Assembly (NCBI RefSeq): GCF_002240415.1
Contig: NZ_CP020028.1
Location: forward strand, 873,501 to 937,500
Length of the DNA stretch: 64,000 nt
Origin: Paenibacillus kribbensis
GTDB lineage: Bacteria > Bacillota > Bacilli > Paenibacillales > Paenibacillaceae
Direction: 5' to 3'
The notes below the pieces were generated by a model. The model saw only the letters and a program-made list of their open reading frames with translations. It was not told where the DNA came from and ran no database searches. Positions 45,812-54,474 of this stretch are shown one piece after another. The position numbers were made by a program, and so were the translations under genes. Positions within the stretch are counted from its first letter, which is position 1. Each line of letters starts with the position of its first letter.

Positions 45812-47158
45812 TTGTCTTCACTGGACTCTGTATTGCTAAGCCGGATGCTGACCGGAATTACCCTGTTTGTTCATATTGTATTTGCATCCATCGGCGTTGG
45901 CGTACCCTTAATGATTGCACTTGCAGAATGGCGCGGGCTGCGAACCGGTGATCCGCATTATACTTTGTTGGCCCGACGGTGGGCGCGGGGGTTTGTCATC
46001 ACTGTTGCCGTGGGTGTCGTTACAGGCACCGCGATTGGTCTGCAGCTCAGCCTGCTCTGGCCTACCTTTATGCGGGTGGCTGGACAAGCGATTGCGTTGC
46101 CTTTATTTTTGGAGACGTTTGCTTTCTTTATCGAAGCTATATTTTTGGGTATCTACCTGTATACCTGGGATCGGTTTAAAAGCAAATATTTTCACCTGAT
46201 GCTGCTGATCCCGGTAGCGATTGCCTCATCGGCATCAGCGGTTTTTATTACGACTGTGAACTCGTTCATGAACCAGCCTCAAGGCTTTACACTCAAAAAT
46301 GGAGTCATGACAGATATTCATCCCATTCAGGCCATGCTAAATCCGGCCACGCCGACCAAGGTTTCACATGTACTGGCTTCGTCATATACATTAAGCGCCG
46401 GGGTGCTGATGGGACTGGCTGCTTACAGCATGCTGCGGGGGCGTAATCACCCGTATTTCAAAAAAGCGCTGAAGCTGACGGCTACCTGCACCATTGTGTT
46501 TGCCATTAGTACAGTAATGATCGGAGACGCGTCTGGTAAATTTTTAGCCAAATATCAGCCGGAGAAGCTGGCTGCCGCTGAATGGCATTTTGATACGATG
46601 ACGCACGCTCCCTTTGTATATGGCGGCTACATGGATGAAAACGGTGATATCAAGTATGCCCTGAAAGTGCCTTATGCGCTGAGTGTGTTGGCCGGGAATT
46701 TGCCCAGTACGGAGGTCAAGGGATTAAATGATTATCCCGTAGATGAGCGTCCGCCGCTGTCTATCCACTATATGTTTGACCTTAAAATCACCACCGGAGT
46801 GCTGATTTTGGTCATCCCGCTGCTATATCTGATCCGGGGGCGTTTGCCAGGTCGCAAACCATACCCCAGATGGCTGCTGCTGGCGCTTATTTTGGTCGGA
46901 CCACTGGCTATGATCGCCATTGAACTGGGTTGGATGTTCGCGGAGGTCGGCAGGCAGCCGTGGATTTTACGCGGATACATGAAGGTATCCGAGGCAGCAA
47001 CCACCTCTACCAGTGTCGGATGGATGCTGGTGATGTTTGTTATTTTGTATCTGGTGTTGTGCTTCTCGGCCATTAAGGTACTCAGCAAGCTATTCCGTAA
47101 TAAGGATGCGGTAGAAGAGATGAAGCAGTTGGGCATGGAAGGGGCTGAAAGCAAGTGA
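45812..47158 (+). CDS. cydA: Cytochrome bd-type quinol oxidase subunit I
   Basis: A 448-aa haem-bearing subunit with nine membrane helices, starting with TTG behind GAAGGAG. H21 (LFVHIVFA) is the equivalent of the high-spin haem ligand, FLETFAFFIEAIFLG supplies the conserved Glu pair, SHVLASSYTLSAG the b558 His, and GRQPWI the signature near residue 392. The Q-loop is the short Firmicute/CIO type rather than the long E. coli type. It acts as a high-affinity oxygen reductase alongside Qox. Confidence 0.95.
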   Translation: MSSLDSVLLSRMLTGITLFVHIVFASIGVGVPLMIALAEWRGLRTGDPHYTLLARRWARGFVITVAVGVVTGTAIGLQLSLLWPTFMRVAGQAIALPLFLETFAFFIEAIFLGIYLYTWDRFKSKYFHLMLLIPVAIASSASAVFITTVNSFMNQPQGFTLKNGVMTDIHPIQAMLNPATPTKVSHVLASSYTLSAGVLMGLAAYSMLRGRNHPYFKKALKLTATCTIVFAISTVMIGDASGKFLAKYQPEKLAAAEWHFDTMTHAPFVYGGYMDENGDIKYALKVPYALSVLAGNLPSTEVKGLNDYPVDERPPLSIHYMFDLKITTGVLILVIPLLYLIRGRLPGRKPYPRWLLLALILVGPLAMIAIELGWMFAEVGRQPWILRGYMKVSEAATTSTSVGWMLVMFVILYLVLCFSAIKVLSKLFRNKDAVEEMKQLGMEGAESK

Positions 47159-48186
47159 GCTATGAAATTGTCGGTATCGCCATTTTGTGGACCTTCCTGT
47201 TCGGTTATTTGATTGTGGCTTCTATTGATTTTGGTGCAGGCTTTTTCAGCTTTTACAGTGTGTTGACAGGTCACCAGAACAAAATCCACAATATCATTCA
47301 ACGCTATCTATCCCCGGTGTGGGAGGTAACGAATGTATTTCTCATCTTTTTCGTGGTGGGATTGAACGGGTTTTTCCCGGATGCGGCTTATTACTATGGG
47401 ACGGCGTTACTCGTTCCCGGCAGTATTGCGATTGTGCTTCTCGCGATTCGGGGAGTGTATTATGCGTACAATACGTATGGGCATTCCGGTACCAATAATA
47501 TCGTCTACATGGCGTTGTACGGTGCGACAGGGCTGCTGATTCCAGCGGCATTGTCCACGGTTCTCGCCATTTCGGAAGGCGGCATTATTGTGGAAAACAG
47601 CACAGGTGTTCATCTGCAATGGGGCCAGCTATTAAGCACCCCCTATACGTGGGCAGTTATTATTCTGGCGCTGGTGAGTGTGCTGTATATATCGGCGATG
47701 TTTTTGTCCTTCTATGCCAAAAGGGCGGGAGACAAGGTCGCTTTCGAAATTGTACGGGGATACGCACTGTTCTGGAGTGCTCCTACAATTATGGCGAGTC
47801 TGTTTGCATTTTTTCAGATTAACAAACAAAATCCGGACCATTTTGCCAATATGCTGAGTATGGCCTGGATGTTTGTTGCCTCCTTCGTATGTTTTGTGGG
47901 AGCTGTTTATCTGGTATGGCAACGGCGCTATTTGGGTACCTCATTCATCCTGGTGATGCTGCAATTTGCATTTGCCTGGTATGGTTATGGTCGCTCGCAT
48001 CTTCCGTATGTTTTGTATCCCTACATTAATGTGCATGCCAGCTTTACGAACTCTGCGATGGCGTATGCATTGATTACGGCGTTTAGTGCGGGTCTGCTGG
48101 TGCTGATCCCTTCGCTGATTCTGATCTTGAGACTGTTCCTGTTCGATGCAAAATATGTGCGAGGACAAGCGGGGAAGAAAGGGTGA
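47155..48186 (+). CDS. cydB: Cytochrome bd-type quinol oxidase subunit II
   Basis: A 343-aa, eight- to nine-helix partner of CydA, with the family opening ILWTFLFGYLIVASIDFGAG. It starts with GTG at 47155 and overlaps the cydA stop by four bases, so translation is coupled. Confidence 0.94.
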   Translation: MSYEIVGIAILWTFLFGYLIVASIDFGAGFFSFYSVLTGHQNKIHNIIQRYLSPVWEVTNVFLIFFVVGLNGFFPDAAYYYGTALLVPGSIAIVLLAIRGVYYAYNTYGHSGTNNIVYMALYGATGLLIPAALSTVLAISEGGIIVENSTGVHLQWGQLLSTPYTWAVIILALVSVLYISAMFLSFYAKRAGDKVAFEIVRGYALFWSAPTIMASLFAFFQINKQNPDHFANMLSMAWMFVASFVCFVGAVYLVWQRRYLGTSFILVMLQFAFAWYGYGRSHLPYVLYPYINVHASFTNSAMAYALITAFSAGLLVLIPSLILILRLFLFDAKYVRGQAGKKG

Positions 48187-48192
48187 GCTATA

Positions 48193-48303
48193 GTGGCTGC
48201 TTTCGAGCATTTTACGATTATGTACGAGTCGCCTATCATTATTGTCGTGGCGATTGTGTTTTTGTTTATATATTCGGCACGCTTTAAAAATCCGCAGGAC
48301 TAA
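48193..48303 (+). CDS. cydS: Cytochrome bd small subunit CydS-like
   Basis: A 36-aa peptide starting with GTG, six bases after the cydB stop and preceded by GAAAGGGTGAG. The sequence MAAFEHFTIMYESPIIIVV and the following helix resemble the CydS subunit seen in the Geobacillus bd oxidase structure (FxIMYxPxxVVV). It is too short for usual gene callers. Confidence 0.8.
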   Translation: MAAFEHFTIMYESPIIIVVAIVFLFIYSARFKNPQD

Positions 48304-48319
48304 CAGCGGCATTGGAAAC

Positions 48320-48357
48320 GGGCCTTCCTGATCATGAGGAGGGTCCCTTGATGTTTT
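48320..48357 (+). terminator. Terminator of the cyd operon
   Basis: GGGCCTTCCT-GATCATG-AGGAGGGTCCC forms a stem with one bulged base; the tail TTGATGTTTTC is moderately T-rich. Confidence 0.6.
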
Positions 48358-48545
48358 CTGATGTACCTTGATGTATGCTGTGGTATTTCCTTTACAGATT
48401 TCCATTGGATTGGGGATTGAATTATACTTTACATAGATCAGCATGTAGTATCATTTGGTTTTCATACTCACGTATAAAATATATAGATGAATGCAACCCT
48501 TTGGATCACTTGGGAGAACGGGTTCGTCAGGGAGGAAACTACATC

Positions 48546-49556
48546 ATGCCCAAAGTTCGTTTTAACAATATGGATCATGTCAATACGGATAAAACCATCA
48601 AGCAATTCAGACAATGGCGGCAGGAACGACGCAGCAAAACAAAGGATTATACGTTTGTTGTTCCGAACCATCCCCCGGAGCTGGAGTTTTTGCACAGTAA
48701 TCGGGACATGACGACAGCAACCTGGGTAGGCCATTCCACCTTTTTCATCCAATACCTTGGGCTGAATATCATCACCGATCCGGTATGGGCCGAGCGTATG
48801 GCCTTGGACAAAAGGCTGGCTCCACCCGGCATTCGCATTCAGGATGTGCCGCCGCTGGACATCATTCTGCTGTCCCATTCGCATTATGATCACTTACATA
48901 TACAATCACTGCGCAAATTATATCGTGCAGACACGCTTATGCTCGTACCTTCGGGACTAAAGTCGAAAATGATCCGCAAAGGCTTTCGCAATTGCCATGA
49001 GCTGCAATGGTGGGAGCATTTTACGGTAGGCGGGGTGCGGATTACATTTGTTCCGGCACAGCACTGGACACGGCGTACGCCGTTTGATACCAACACCTCA
49101 CATTGGGGTGGGTACGTACTGCAAAGTGAGCAGCAGGTGATCGGCTCTGCCACGTCCGTGGCCGACCCGGTTTCTCATGCAGACTCAGATTCGGCGGATG
49201 TGCCAACGTTGTATTTTGTGGGAGACACCGGGTATTTTCGTGGTTTTAAGGAGATTGGCGAGCGTTTTGCCATTGACCTGACCTTTATGCCGATTGGCGC
49301 GTATGAACCGGAATGGTTCATGACCTCGCAGCACGTGACACCGGAGGAGGCTTTGCAGGGCTTTGTGGATTGCGGCGCAGATCAGATGATCCCGATGCAT
49401 TATGGAGCCTTTAAGCTGGCGGATGATACGCCGAGAGAGGCGCTAGATCGTCTCGAAGCCGAGCGTGAGCGTTTGGGTATCGCGAAGGAACGTATCCATG
49501 TGTTGGGGCACGGAGAGACGCTGAAAATTAGGCGCCGGTGCTCGACAACCATCTGA
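48546..49556 (+). CDS. Metallo-beta-lactamase-fold hydrolase (NAPE-PLD/UlaG-like)
   Basis: A 336-aa cytoplasmic protein. The zinc motif HSHYDH is at residues 111-116, with further ligand regions VPAQHWTRRTPFD, FVGDTGYF and MPMHYGAF near the end. The N-terminal arrangement (TATWVGHSTFFIQYLGLNIITDPVW) is that of the N-acyl-phosphatidylethanolamine phospholipase D family, though bacterial members have varied substrates. The start at 48546 has GGGAGGAAAC upstream; a longer frame from 48375 has no such support. Single-gene unit. Confidence 0.9.
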   Translation: MPKVRFNNMDHVNTDKTIKQFRQWRQERRSKTKDYTFVVPNHPPELEFLHSNRDMTTATWVGHSTFFIQYLGLNIITDPVWAERMALDKRLAPPGIRIQDVPPLDIILLSHSHYDHLHIQSLRKLYRADTLMLVPSGLKSKMIRKGFRNCHELQWWEHFTVGGVRITFVPAQHWTRRTPFDTNTSHWGGYVLQSEQQVIGSATSVADPVSHADSDSADVPTLYFVGDTGYFRGFKEIGERFAIDLTFMPIGAYEPEWFMTSQHVTPEEALQGFVDCGADQMIPMHYGAFKLADDTPREALDRLEAERERLGIAKERIHVLGHGETLKIRRRCSTTI

Positions 49557-49579
49557 GGAGTTAGGCAAAATACTCATTG

Positions 49580-49630
49580 AAAAAAGCGACTCTGCGGACA
49601 AAGGATGTTGTCTGCGGAGCCGCTTTTTTT
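49580..49630. terminator. Bidirectional terminator
   Basis: AAAAAGCGACTCTGCGGACA pairs with TGTCTGCGGAGCCGCTTTTT around AAGGATGT. It separates the hydrolase gene from the convergent isdG. Confidence 0.85.
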
Positions 49631-49652
49631 GTTGTGAGGCTGTGTTTCAGAA

Positions 49653-50003
49653 TTAAACGGCTTGGTTATCGCTAGCCAAAGAGGAATCGTTGTTGGCGAT
49701 AGGATGACGAACAATTTTAACTTCATAAAACGTGATTTTATTTTCAATAATATAGTCCGGAATTTGGCGGTGGCTATGGGATTCGCGGAACGCTTCGCTT
49801 TTGGTCCAGCCTTGGAAGTTCTCTTTTTCCTTCCAGCGTGTGCTGATCGTTACTTCCTCATAATCCTCTGTATTTTCAGTCAACAGCACTTCCAGACCGA
49901 GGAAGCCTTCCATTTTCTCTACCTTTCCTTCTTTGTTGAAGCGTTCGATGAGCAGATGGGCATTGCCCGGCGTGATTTTAGACGTATTGGTAACGATAAC
50001 CAT
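49653..50003 (-). CDS. isdG: Haem-degrading monooxygenase, IsdG family
   Basis: A 116-aa ferredoxin-like-fold enzyme that opens haem to release iron. The catalytic triad N6, W66 and H76 matches staphylococcal IsdG (N7, W67, H77) in spacing; the context is GFLGLEVLL and [22 protein letters not shown] precedes the start, two bases after the ATPase stop. Last gene of the leftward haem operon; it would process haem delivered by either ABC system. Confidence 0.92.
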   Translation of the reverse strand: MVIVTNTSKITPGNAHLLIERFNKEGKVEKMEGFLGLEVLLTENTEDYEEVTISTRWKEKENFQGWTKSEAFRESHSHRQIPDYIIENKITFYEVKIVRHPIANNDSSLASDNQAV

Positions 50004-50005
50004 AT

Positions 50006-50797
50006 TTAAATTCCTCCTAAATGATGTGGTATGGTCGGTATAATGACCGGATAGCCAGCCTCGAATTTGATCGTAGCGTTCATTTCATAAATGTCGCGAA
50101 GAAAAGCAGACGTCAAAATCTGACGGGGTTCGCCAGCAACGGCAATTCGTCCTCTTTTAAGCGCAATCATATGATGACAATAGGCCGCAGCTTGCTGCAA
50201 ATCATGCAGTACCATAACAATCGTCAAGCCGGACTCGTGATTGATACGCCGCAGCATATCCATAACTTCAAATTGGTGGGCGATATCCAGAAAAGTGGTC
50301 GGTTCATCAAGCAAAAGAATACCTGTTTGTTGGGCCAAAGCCATTGCAATTCGCGCTTTTTGTTGTTCACCTCCTGATAGAGTATGGAACATCCGATCCG
50401 CATAGGGCTTGATGCCCGTGATTTCCATGACCTGATCTACGATAAGCTGGTCCTGCCCCGTATGGCGTATTCTCAAGCCTTTGGCATGAGGAGACCTTCC
50501 GTAAGCGACCAGCTCACGAACCGTTAATAATGGCAGCATATCCTTCATTTGCGGCAGCATCGTAAGGGTCTGGGCAAAATCGCGCCGTTTGTAGTTCTCT
50601 ACTTGCTTGCCCAGTACGGAAACTTGCCCCTGATCCTGCTTGAGCAGCCGGGTTATAATGCGGAGAAGCGTAGATTTGCCTGAGCCGTTGGGGCCGACAA
50701 TTGCGGTGAGCTGCCCGGCGGGCAAGTTGATGCTGACATCGTCCAGCTGGAAATATCCGCGTTGTAAGGAGAGATGCTCACCCTGAATGGCTGTCAT
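50006..50797 (-). CDS. Haem/siderophore ABC transporter ATPase (FecE/FhuC family)
   Basis: A 263-aa ATPase of the BtuD/FecE group: Walker [10 protein letters not shown], signature [15 protein letters not shown], Walker [13 protein letters not shown] and H-loop VLHDLQQAA. It overlaps the permease gene by four bases (ATGA). It powers import through the adjacent FecCD-type permease. Confidence 0.93.
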   Translation of the reverse strand: MTAIQGEHLSLQRGYFQLDDVSINLPAGQLTAIVGPNGSGKSTLLRIITRLLKQDQGQVSVLGKQVENYKRRDFAQTLTMLPQMKDMLPLLTVRELVAYGRSPHAKGLRIRHTGQDQLIVDQVMEITGIKPYADRMFHTLSGGEQQKARIAMALAQQTGILLLDEPTTFLDIAHQFEVMDMLRRINHESGLTIVMVLHDLQQAAAYCHHMIALKRGRIAVAGEPRQILTSAFLRDIYEMNATIKFEAGYPVIIPTIPHHLGGI

Positions 50798-51792
50798 CTG
50801 AAATTCCCCCGTTTCTTGAGCAGGATTAAGAAGAACGGCGCCCCGATGGCGGCCAGCAAAATACCTACAGGCAGCTCAATCGGATCAAACCAGGAGCGTG
50901 CCACCGTATCCGCCAGGACAACCAGCGTCCCGCCGCCCAGCATGGAAAGGGGGAGGAGGAAACGATAATCCTCCCCAATCAGCAGCCGTATGACATGGGG
51001 AACAACCAGTCCTACGAAACCGATCAGCCCGGCCACACTGACCGCCGTACCGGCGAGCAGGGCGGAGAGCAGGATAATCAGCAGACGTTGAAGCTCTACC
51101 CGTTGGCCGAGCAGCTGTGCTGAATCGTCGCCCAGCAGCAGCAAATTGGCAGGCTTGATCGCAAATAGAGAAGCGATTAAACCAATGATGGCGTAAGGTG
51201 CCATGAACTCCAGGTGATGCCAGCTTCGTCCGTTTAATCCGCCGGATAGCCAAGGGAGAACGGCCTGGACGCGGTCGCTATACATGACCATTACGCCGTT
51301 GGTGAGGGCACCGAGCAGTGCGTTGATCGCCACACCGGCCAGCACAATTTTGACCGGGGAGGCCCCGCGGTCCCATGCCAGCAGGTAAATGACGAGCGCG
51401 CTCAGAAAGGCACCTAAAAAAGCCGTTACCGGAAGAAGGTAGCTAAGCTGTGGAAGCATGACCATCGTGATGACGGCAGCGAGTCCACCCCCGGCCGATA
51501 CACCAATAACACCAGGGTCGGCCAGTGGATTTTTCATGACTCCCTGAAGAAGGGCCCCGGATGCTGCGAGACAGGCTCCTACAAGCAAACCCACGAGTAC
51601 TCTGGGTAGCCGTAGATCCATCAGGATCGTGCGATATGTAGAGTCATGGTTATATAACAAAACCCGATTGATTTCTTGGAGCGCGATCGACACCGAACCG
51701 TAGGCCAGACCGTACACAGACACGGCCAGCAGTAAAATCGGAAGGGTGATCCAGGCGATTGTGCGTCTTCTGGCACGTTGTGCTTTGTTCAT
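50794..51792 (-). CDS. Haem/siderophore ABC transporter permease (FecCD family)
   Basis: A 332-aa BtuC-fold permease of about ten helices. Family motifs are RLPRVLVGLLVGACLAASG, GALLQGVMKNPLADPGVIG and GLIGFVGLVVPHVIRLLIG. It starts three bases after the binding-protein stop. It presumably works as a homodimer, as no second permease is present. Confidence 0.93.
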   Translation of the reverse strand: MNKAQRARRRTIAWITLPILLLAVSVYGLAYGSVSIALQEINRVLLYNHDSTYRTILMDLRLPRVLVGLLVGACLAASGALLQGVMKNPLADPGVIGVSAGGGLAAVITMVMLPQLSYLLPVTAFLGAFLSALVIYLLAWDRGASPVKIVLAGVAINALLGALTNGVMVMYSDRVQAVLPWLSGGLNGRSWHHLEFMAPYAIIGLIASLFAIKPANLLLLGDDSAQLLGQRVELQRLLIILLSALLAGTAVSVAGLIGFVGLVVPHVIRLLIGEDYRFLLPLSMLGGGTLVVLADTVARSWFDPIELPVGILLAAIGAPFFLILLKKRGNFR

Positions 51793-51795
51793 CGC

Positions 51796-52776
51796 CTATT
51801 TCGCCGGATACAGCTTGTCATGCATCAAATCCAGCGCCTTTGTCACCCGTGAGCCCGGATTCGTTCCGAACAGATCTGAAGGCAGCACCTCGACCTGATT
51901 GTTTTTGACCGCCCGAATTCCGTTCCAGGCTGCATTTTCCTGCATTTCCTTCAAAAATGCCGCTTTGGCATCGTCTGCATTGCCATGGGTCATGATGAAG
52001 ATGTAATCAGGGTCAGCCTGTATGATGCGCTCTGTGTTTAGCTGTGCATATTGCGGAAAATTTTGCAGGCCCGGAAAATCAGCGGCAATGTTGGAGCCGC
52101 CTGCAAGCTCCAGAATGTTTCCGCCCAGTGAATTCGACAATGCCGCCATATACGTGGCCGGAGCTCCGTAGACCAGCAGCACCTTCGGTTTGACGCTGGA
52201 GGCTGTTGCCTTTTGCAGCTTGGCTATCTGTTGGTCAATGTGCTGATTCAGCTTCTCGGCCTGAGCCTGCTTTTGCAGTAATTGTCCGAATAGCGTAATT
52301 TGCGATCGAATATCCTGAACGGAATTGGCTCCAGTCAGCAGCAGCTGTGAACCGACTCCTTCAATGGCCGGAATGTCCTTTTCATTCATAGGGTAATTGC
52401 CCAATACAACATCCGGTTTGAGCATCGTAATTTTCTCCAGATCGACCTCATGAGTGGAGCCTACCTGCTGAACATTCTCAGCGGCTGGGACGACGGAGGG
52501 TCCATTCGAGTTGGGTCTGCCGACAACCGTCCCGCCCAATGCGTATATAATATCCAGATCGCCGTTGCTTAACGCCACGATATGTTGAGGTACACCATGG
52601 AACGACAACGTTCGCTCGGAAAAGTCAGTAACCTGAATCGCCGCATTGCTTGGCCAGCTTGAAGTGGCAGATACAGATGCACTGGTTGGTTGATGACCTG
52701 CGGTCGGAGCGCCATTACTGCATCCGGTGACTGCCAATAAAAGCGCTGCGGATGACCACAACACATAAGATTTCAT
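51796..52776 (-). CDS. Haem/siderophore-binding lipoprotein
   Basis: A 326-aa class III solute-binding lipoprotein, with lipobox VTGC after a short signal peptide. The start at 52776 has GCAGGAGG upstream. Conserved cluster-A-type features include HIVALSNGDLDIIYALGG, EKITMLKPDVVLGN and RAVKNNQVEVLPSDLF. The segment ADPDYIFIMTHGNADDAK parallels the haem-ligand His region of IsdE, so haem is plausible; a siderophore is the alternative. First gene of the leftward Fur-controlled operon ending in isdG. Confidence 0.88.
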   Translation of the reverse strand: MKSYVLWSSAALLLAVTGCSNGAPTAGHQPTSASVSATSSWPSNAAIQVTDFSERTLSFHGVPQHIVALSNGDLDIIYALGGTVVGRPNSNGPSVVPAAENVQQVGSTHEVDLEKITMLKPDVVLGNYPMNEKDIPAIEGVGSQLLLTGANSVQDIRSQITLFGQLLQKQAQAEKLNQHIDQQIAKLQKATASSVKPKVLLVYGAPATYMAALSNSLGGNILELAGGSNIAADFPGLQNFPQYAQLNTERIIQADPDYIFIMTHGNADDAKAAFLKEMQENAAWNGIRAVKNNQVEVLPSDLFGTNPGSRVTKALDLMHDKLYPAK

Positions 52777-52809
52777 GTCATTCCTCCTGCATTTTGAGTT
52801 GAACAATAA

Positions 52810-52824
52810 TGATAATCATTTTCA
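52810..52824. promoter_or_regulatory. Fur box, leftward haem operon (1)
   Basis: TGATAATCATTTTCA matches 13 of 14 positions of the 7-1-7 Fur consensus and lies in the leader of the lipoprotein gene. Confidence 0.85.
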
Positions 52825-52839
52825 TTTAAGCGTAAGAAA

Positions 52840-52869
52840 ATGATAATGAATATCAATGGGGATTGTCAA
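52840..52869 (-). promoter_or_regulatory. Promoter of the leftward haem operon with overlapping Fur box
   Basis: On the minus strand, TTGACA (52869-52864) and TATCAT (52845-52840) are 18 bases apart. A Fur box, TGATAATGAATATCA at 52841-52855 (13 of 14), covers the -10 element and part of the spacer. Confidence 0.75.
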
Positions 52870-53003
52870 TCGAAAAAATCAAAATTTTAAATAAATTTCG
52901 AATTGAAAATGAGGTGAGATTTGTTCATGTTATAGGAGAAGATGCCCCAAATTTTTCTTAAAAAATAGCATATATCAAGGGATTATATACACGCAAATAC
53001 ATA

Positions 53004-53033
53004 TTGACATTTCCGAAAAGTGTGAGATATATT
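53004..53033 (+). promoter_or_regulatory. Promoter of the rightward NEAT/isd operon
   Basis: A perfect -35 TTGACA and -10 TATATT with 18-base spacing, 140 bases upstream of the first NEAT gene. Confidence 0.65.
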
Positions 53034-53120
53034 GATGATGGGTTCACTTGGTTTTGCGAATTTATGGAATAGAGAGGTGGGGAGAAAAGCTCAAGAAGAG
53101 CTATTTTTTTCAAATATCAA

Positions 53121-53148
53121 TTGAGAATGATAATCAATTAGTTATATT
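53121..53148 (+). promoter_or_regulatory. Fur box with a second promoter candidate, NEAT operon
   Basis: The Fur box TGAGAATGATAATCA (53122-53136, 12 of 14) overlaps TTGAGA-N16-TATATT. Transcription from the latter would begin almost at the ribosome site, so the upstream promoter is more likely to be the main one. Confidence 0.7.
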
Positions 53149-53173
53149 CTCGTGGGGAGGGACTGCTGTCAAA

Positions 53174-53689
53174 ATGAAGAAGGGGTTTTCTGCAATTATT
53201 GCTGTGTTTCTGCTGGTGAGTGTGCTGGGCTTTTGGCCAACTCCGTCATCTGTAGGAGCCGCTGCGGCTTCTCCAACATTGGCGGATGGTACATACACGC
53301 TCAAATACAATATTCTCAAGGCAGAAAATGATTCGGTATCCATGGCTAATGATTATTTTGAAAAGCCAGCTAAATTGTATGTGAAAAAAGGTCAAATGAC
53401 CATGCAAATCAAGCTGAATCATAGCGAATGGACAACCGGGTTTAAAGTAGATTACAAAGGCAAAATCATGGATACCAAGGTCATCCAAAAGGATGCCAAA
53501 ACCGATACCCGAACTGTACAATTTCCAATTGCAAGTGTGAACAGCCCGCTGATTTCTAAAATTCATGTTACTGTTCCTGCGTATAATTACGATCATGATT
53601 ATACAATCCGCTTTGCGTTTGATTCCAAAAGCGTCAAAAAAGTGGCCGCCGTTCAGTCTGCGAAATCAACCAAATCTTCCAAAAAATAA
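53174..53689 (+). CDS. Secreted single-NEAT haem-binding protein 1
   Basis: A 171-aa protein: signal peptide (MKKGFSAIIAVFLLVSVLGF, cleavage near residue 32), then one NEAT domain (about residues 37-153) and a Lys/Ser-rich basic tail (VQSAKSTKSSKK). The haem motif YxxxY is Y139-DHD-Y143, preceded by the 3-10-helix segment VSMANDYFEKPA. There is no LPXTG or NPQTN sorting signal; the basic tail might hold it to wall polymers (inference). The start at 53174 has GGGGAGGG upstream; a longer frame from 53048 has no signal peptide at its start. First gene of the operon. Confidence 0.9.
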   Translation: MKKGFSAIIAVFLLVSVLGFWPTPSSVGAAAASPTLADGTYTLKYNILKAENDSVSMANDYFEKPAKLYVKKGQMTMQIKLNHSEWTTGFKVDYKGKIMDTKVIQKDAKTDTRTVQFPIASVNSPLISKIHVTVPAYNYDHDYTIRFAFDSKSVKKVAAVQSAKSTKSSKK

Positions 53690-53751
53690 ATTCAAGCACA
53701 TACCTTATCGTTCATAAAATCAACATAAATTCAATCATAAACCATGGAGGA

Positions 53752-53823
53752 ATGTGTGTAGATATGAATATGGTCGGCTATACAGGCAAGCACGATGTAC
53801 ATCTGCAATTTGCAGGCATTTAA
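53752..53823 (+). pseudogene. Remnant of a NEAT-domain C-terminus
   Basis: A 23-codon open frame ending VGYTGKHDVHLQFAGI. The end resembles the last strand of the neighbouring NEAT domains (Y..DHxxxLQF). It lies between two intact NEAT genes and has no proper ribosome spacing, so it may be the tail of a decayed NEAT copy. Confidence 0.35.
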
Positions 53824-53879
53824 GGAAAAATGAAGTCCAGGTTTTTCAAAAACTAAAATAAAGAAAAGGAGATTTGGAT

Positions 53880-54383
53880 ATGAACATGATTATGAATCGT
53901 ATGGAGAAATTGTCTTTGAAAAAAGTAATGCTTATTGTATTGATGGCTGCGCTTGTTTTTGTGGTACTAGCTCCATTTTCCGCTAATCAAGCGAATGCGG
54001 CTTTGGCTAATGGCAAGTACACTATTGATTATACCGTGTACAAAGATGGCACCAATGAAACTTCTTACATGGACTCGAACGGTTATGTCGCCAAACCAGC
54101 TACGTTGATCGTTACTAATGGTCAATACAAGGCAAGAGTAACAATTACTAAAAGCGCTTGGGTCACTGAATTTAAGACACAACAAAACGGACAATATGTC
54201 AACGCAACTGTAATCAGCACATCTGGAGACACAAGAGTGGTGGAGTTTCCAGTAAGTGATTTGTCGCAAAAATTGAATGTTAAGTTGCATGTAAGTGTGC
54301 CTGCAGAATACACAGGCGGAGTTCCTTATGATCACGATTATGTCGTTCAATTTGGATTCAAAGAAAGTACTGTCAAGAAATAA
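53880..54383 (+). CDS. Secreted single-NEAT haem-binding protein 2
   Basis: A 167-aa protein: signal peptide cleaved near ANQANA-A (residue 40), then one NEAT domain filling the rest. The haem motif is Y150-DHD-Y154 in PYDHDYVVQF, with SYMDSNGYVAKPATL upstream. There is no sorting signal, anchor helix or SLH domain, so it is probably a free haemophore, comparable in idea to B. anthracis IsdX1. AAAAGGAG precedes the ATG. Confidence 0.92.
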   Translation: MNMIMNRMEKLSLKKVMLIVLMAALVFVVLAPFSANQANAALANGKYTIDYTVYKDGTNETSYMDSNGYVAKPATLIVTNGQYKARVTITKSAWVTEFKTQQNGQYVNATVISTSGDTRVVEFPVSDLSQKLNVKLHVSVPAEYTGGVPYDHDYVVQFGFKESTVKK

Positions 54384-54418
54384 GACAAGTTCTGATTCAT
54401 ACACTTAAACATATTATT

Positions 54419-54461
54419 TATACTGATTTGGAGTCTCAAAGCTTCAAATCAGTATATTTTT
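54419..54461 (+). terminator. Terminator directly before the giant NEAT gene
   Basis: A perfect 12-base-pair stem, TATACTGATTTG with CAAATCAGTATA, loop of 14 bases, then TTTTT. The ribosome site of the next gene begins within five bases, and I see no promoter between, so it probably acts as a partial terminator. Confidence 0.85.
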
Positions 54462-54474
54462 AGTAGGGGGATTA

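Larger units (their letters stand above)
52777..53173. promoter_or_regulatory. Divergent Fur-controlled intergenic region of the haem island
   Basis: A roughly 400-base AT-rich region driving both haem operons. It holds a leftward promoter at 52869-52840, a rightward promoter at 53004-53033, a second rightward candidate at 53121-53148, and three Fur boxes described separately. No gene is present. Confidence 0.75.
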
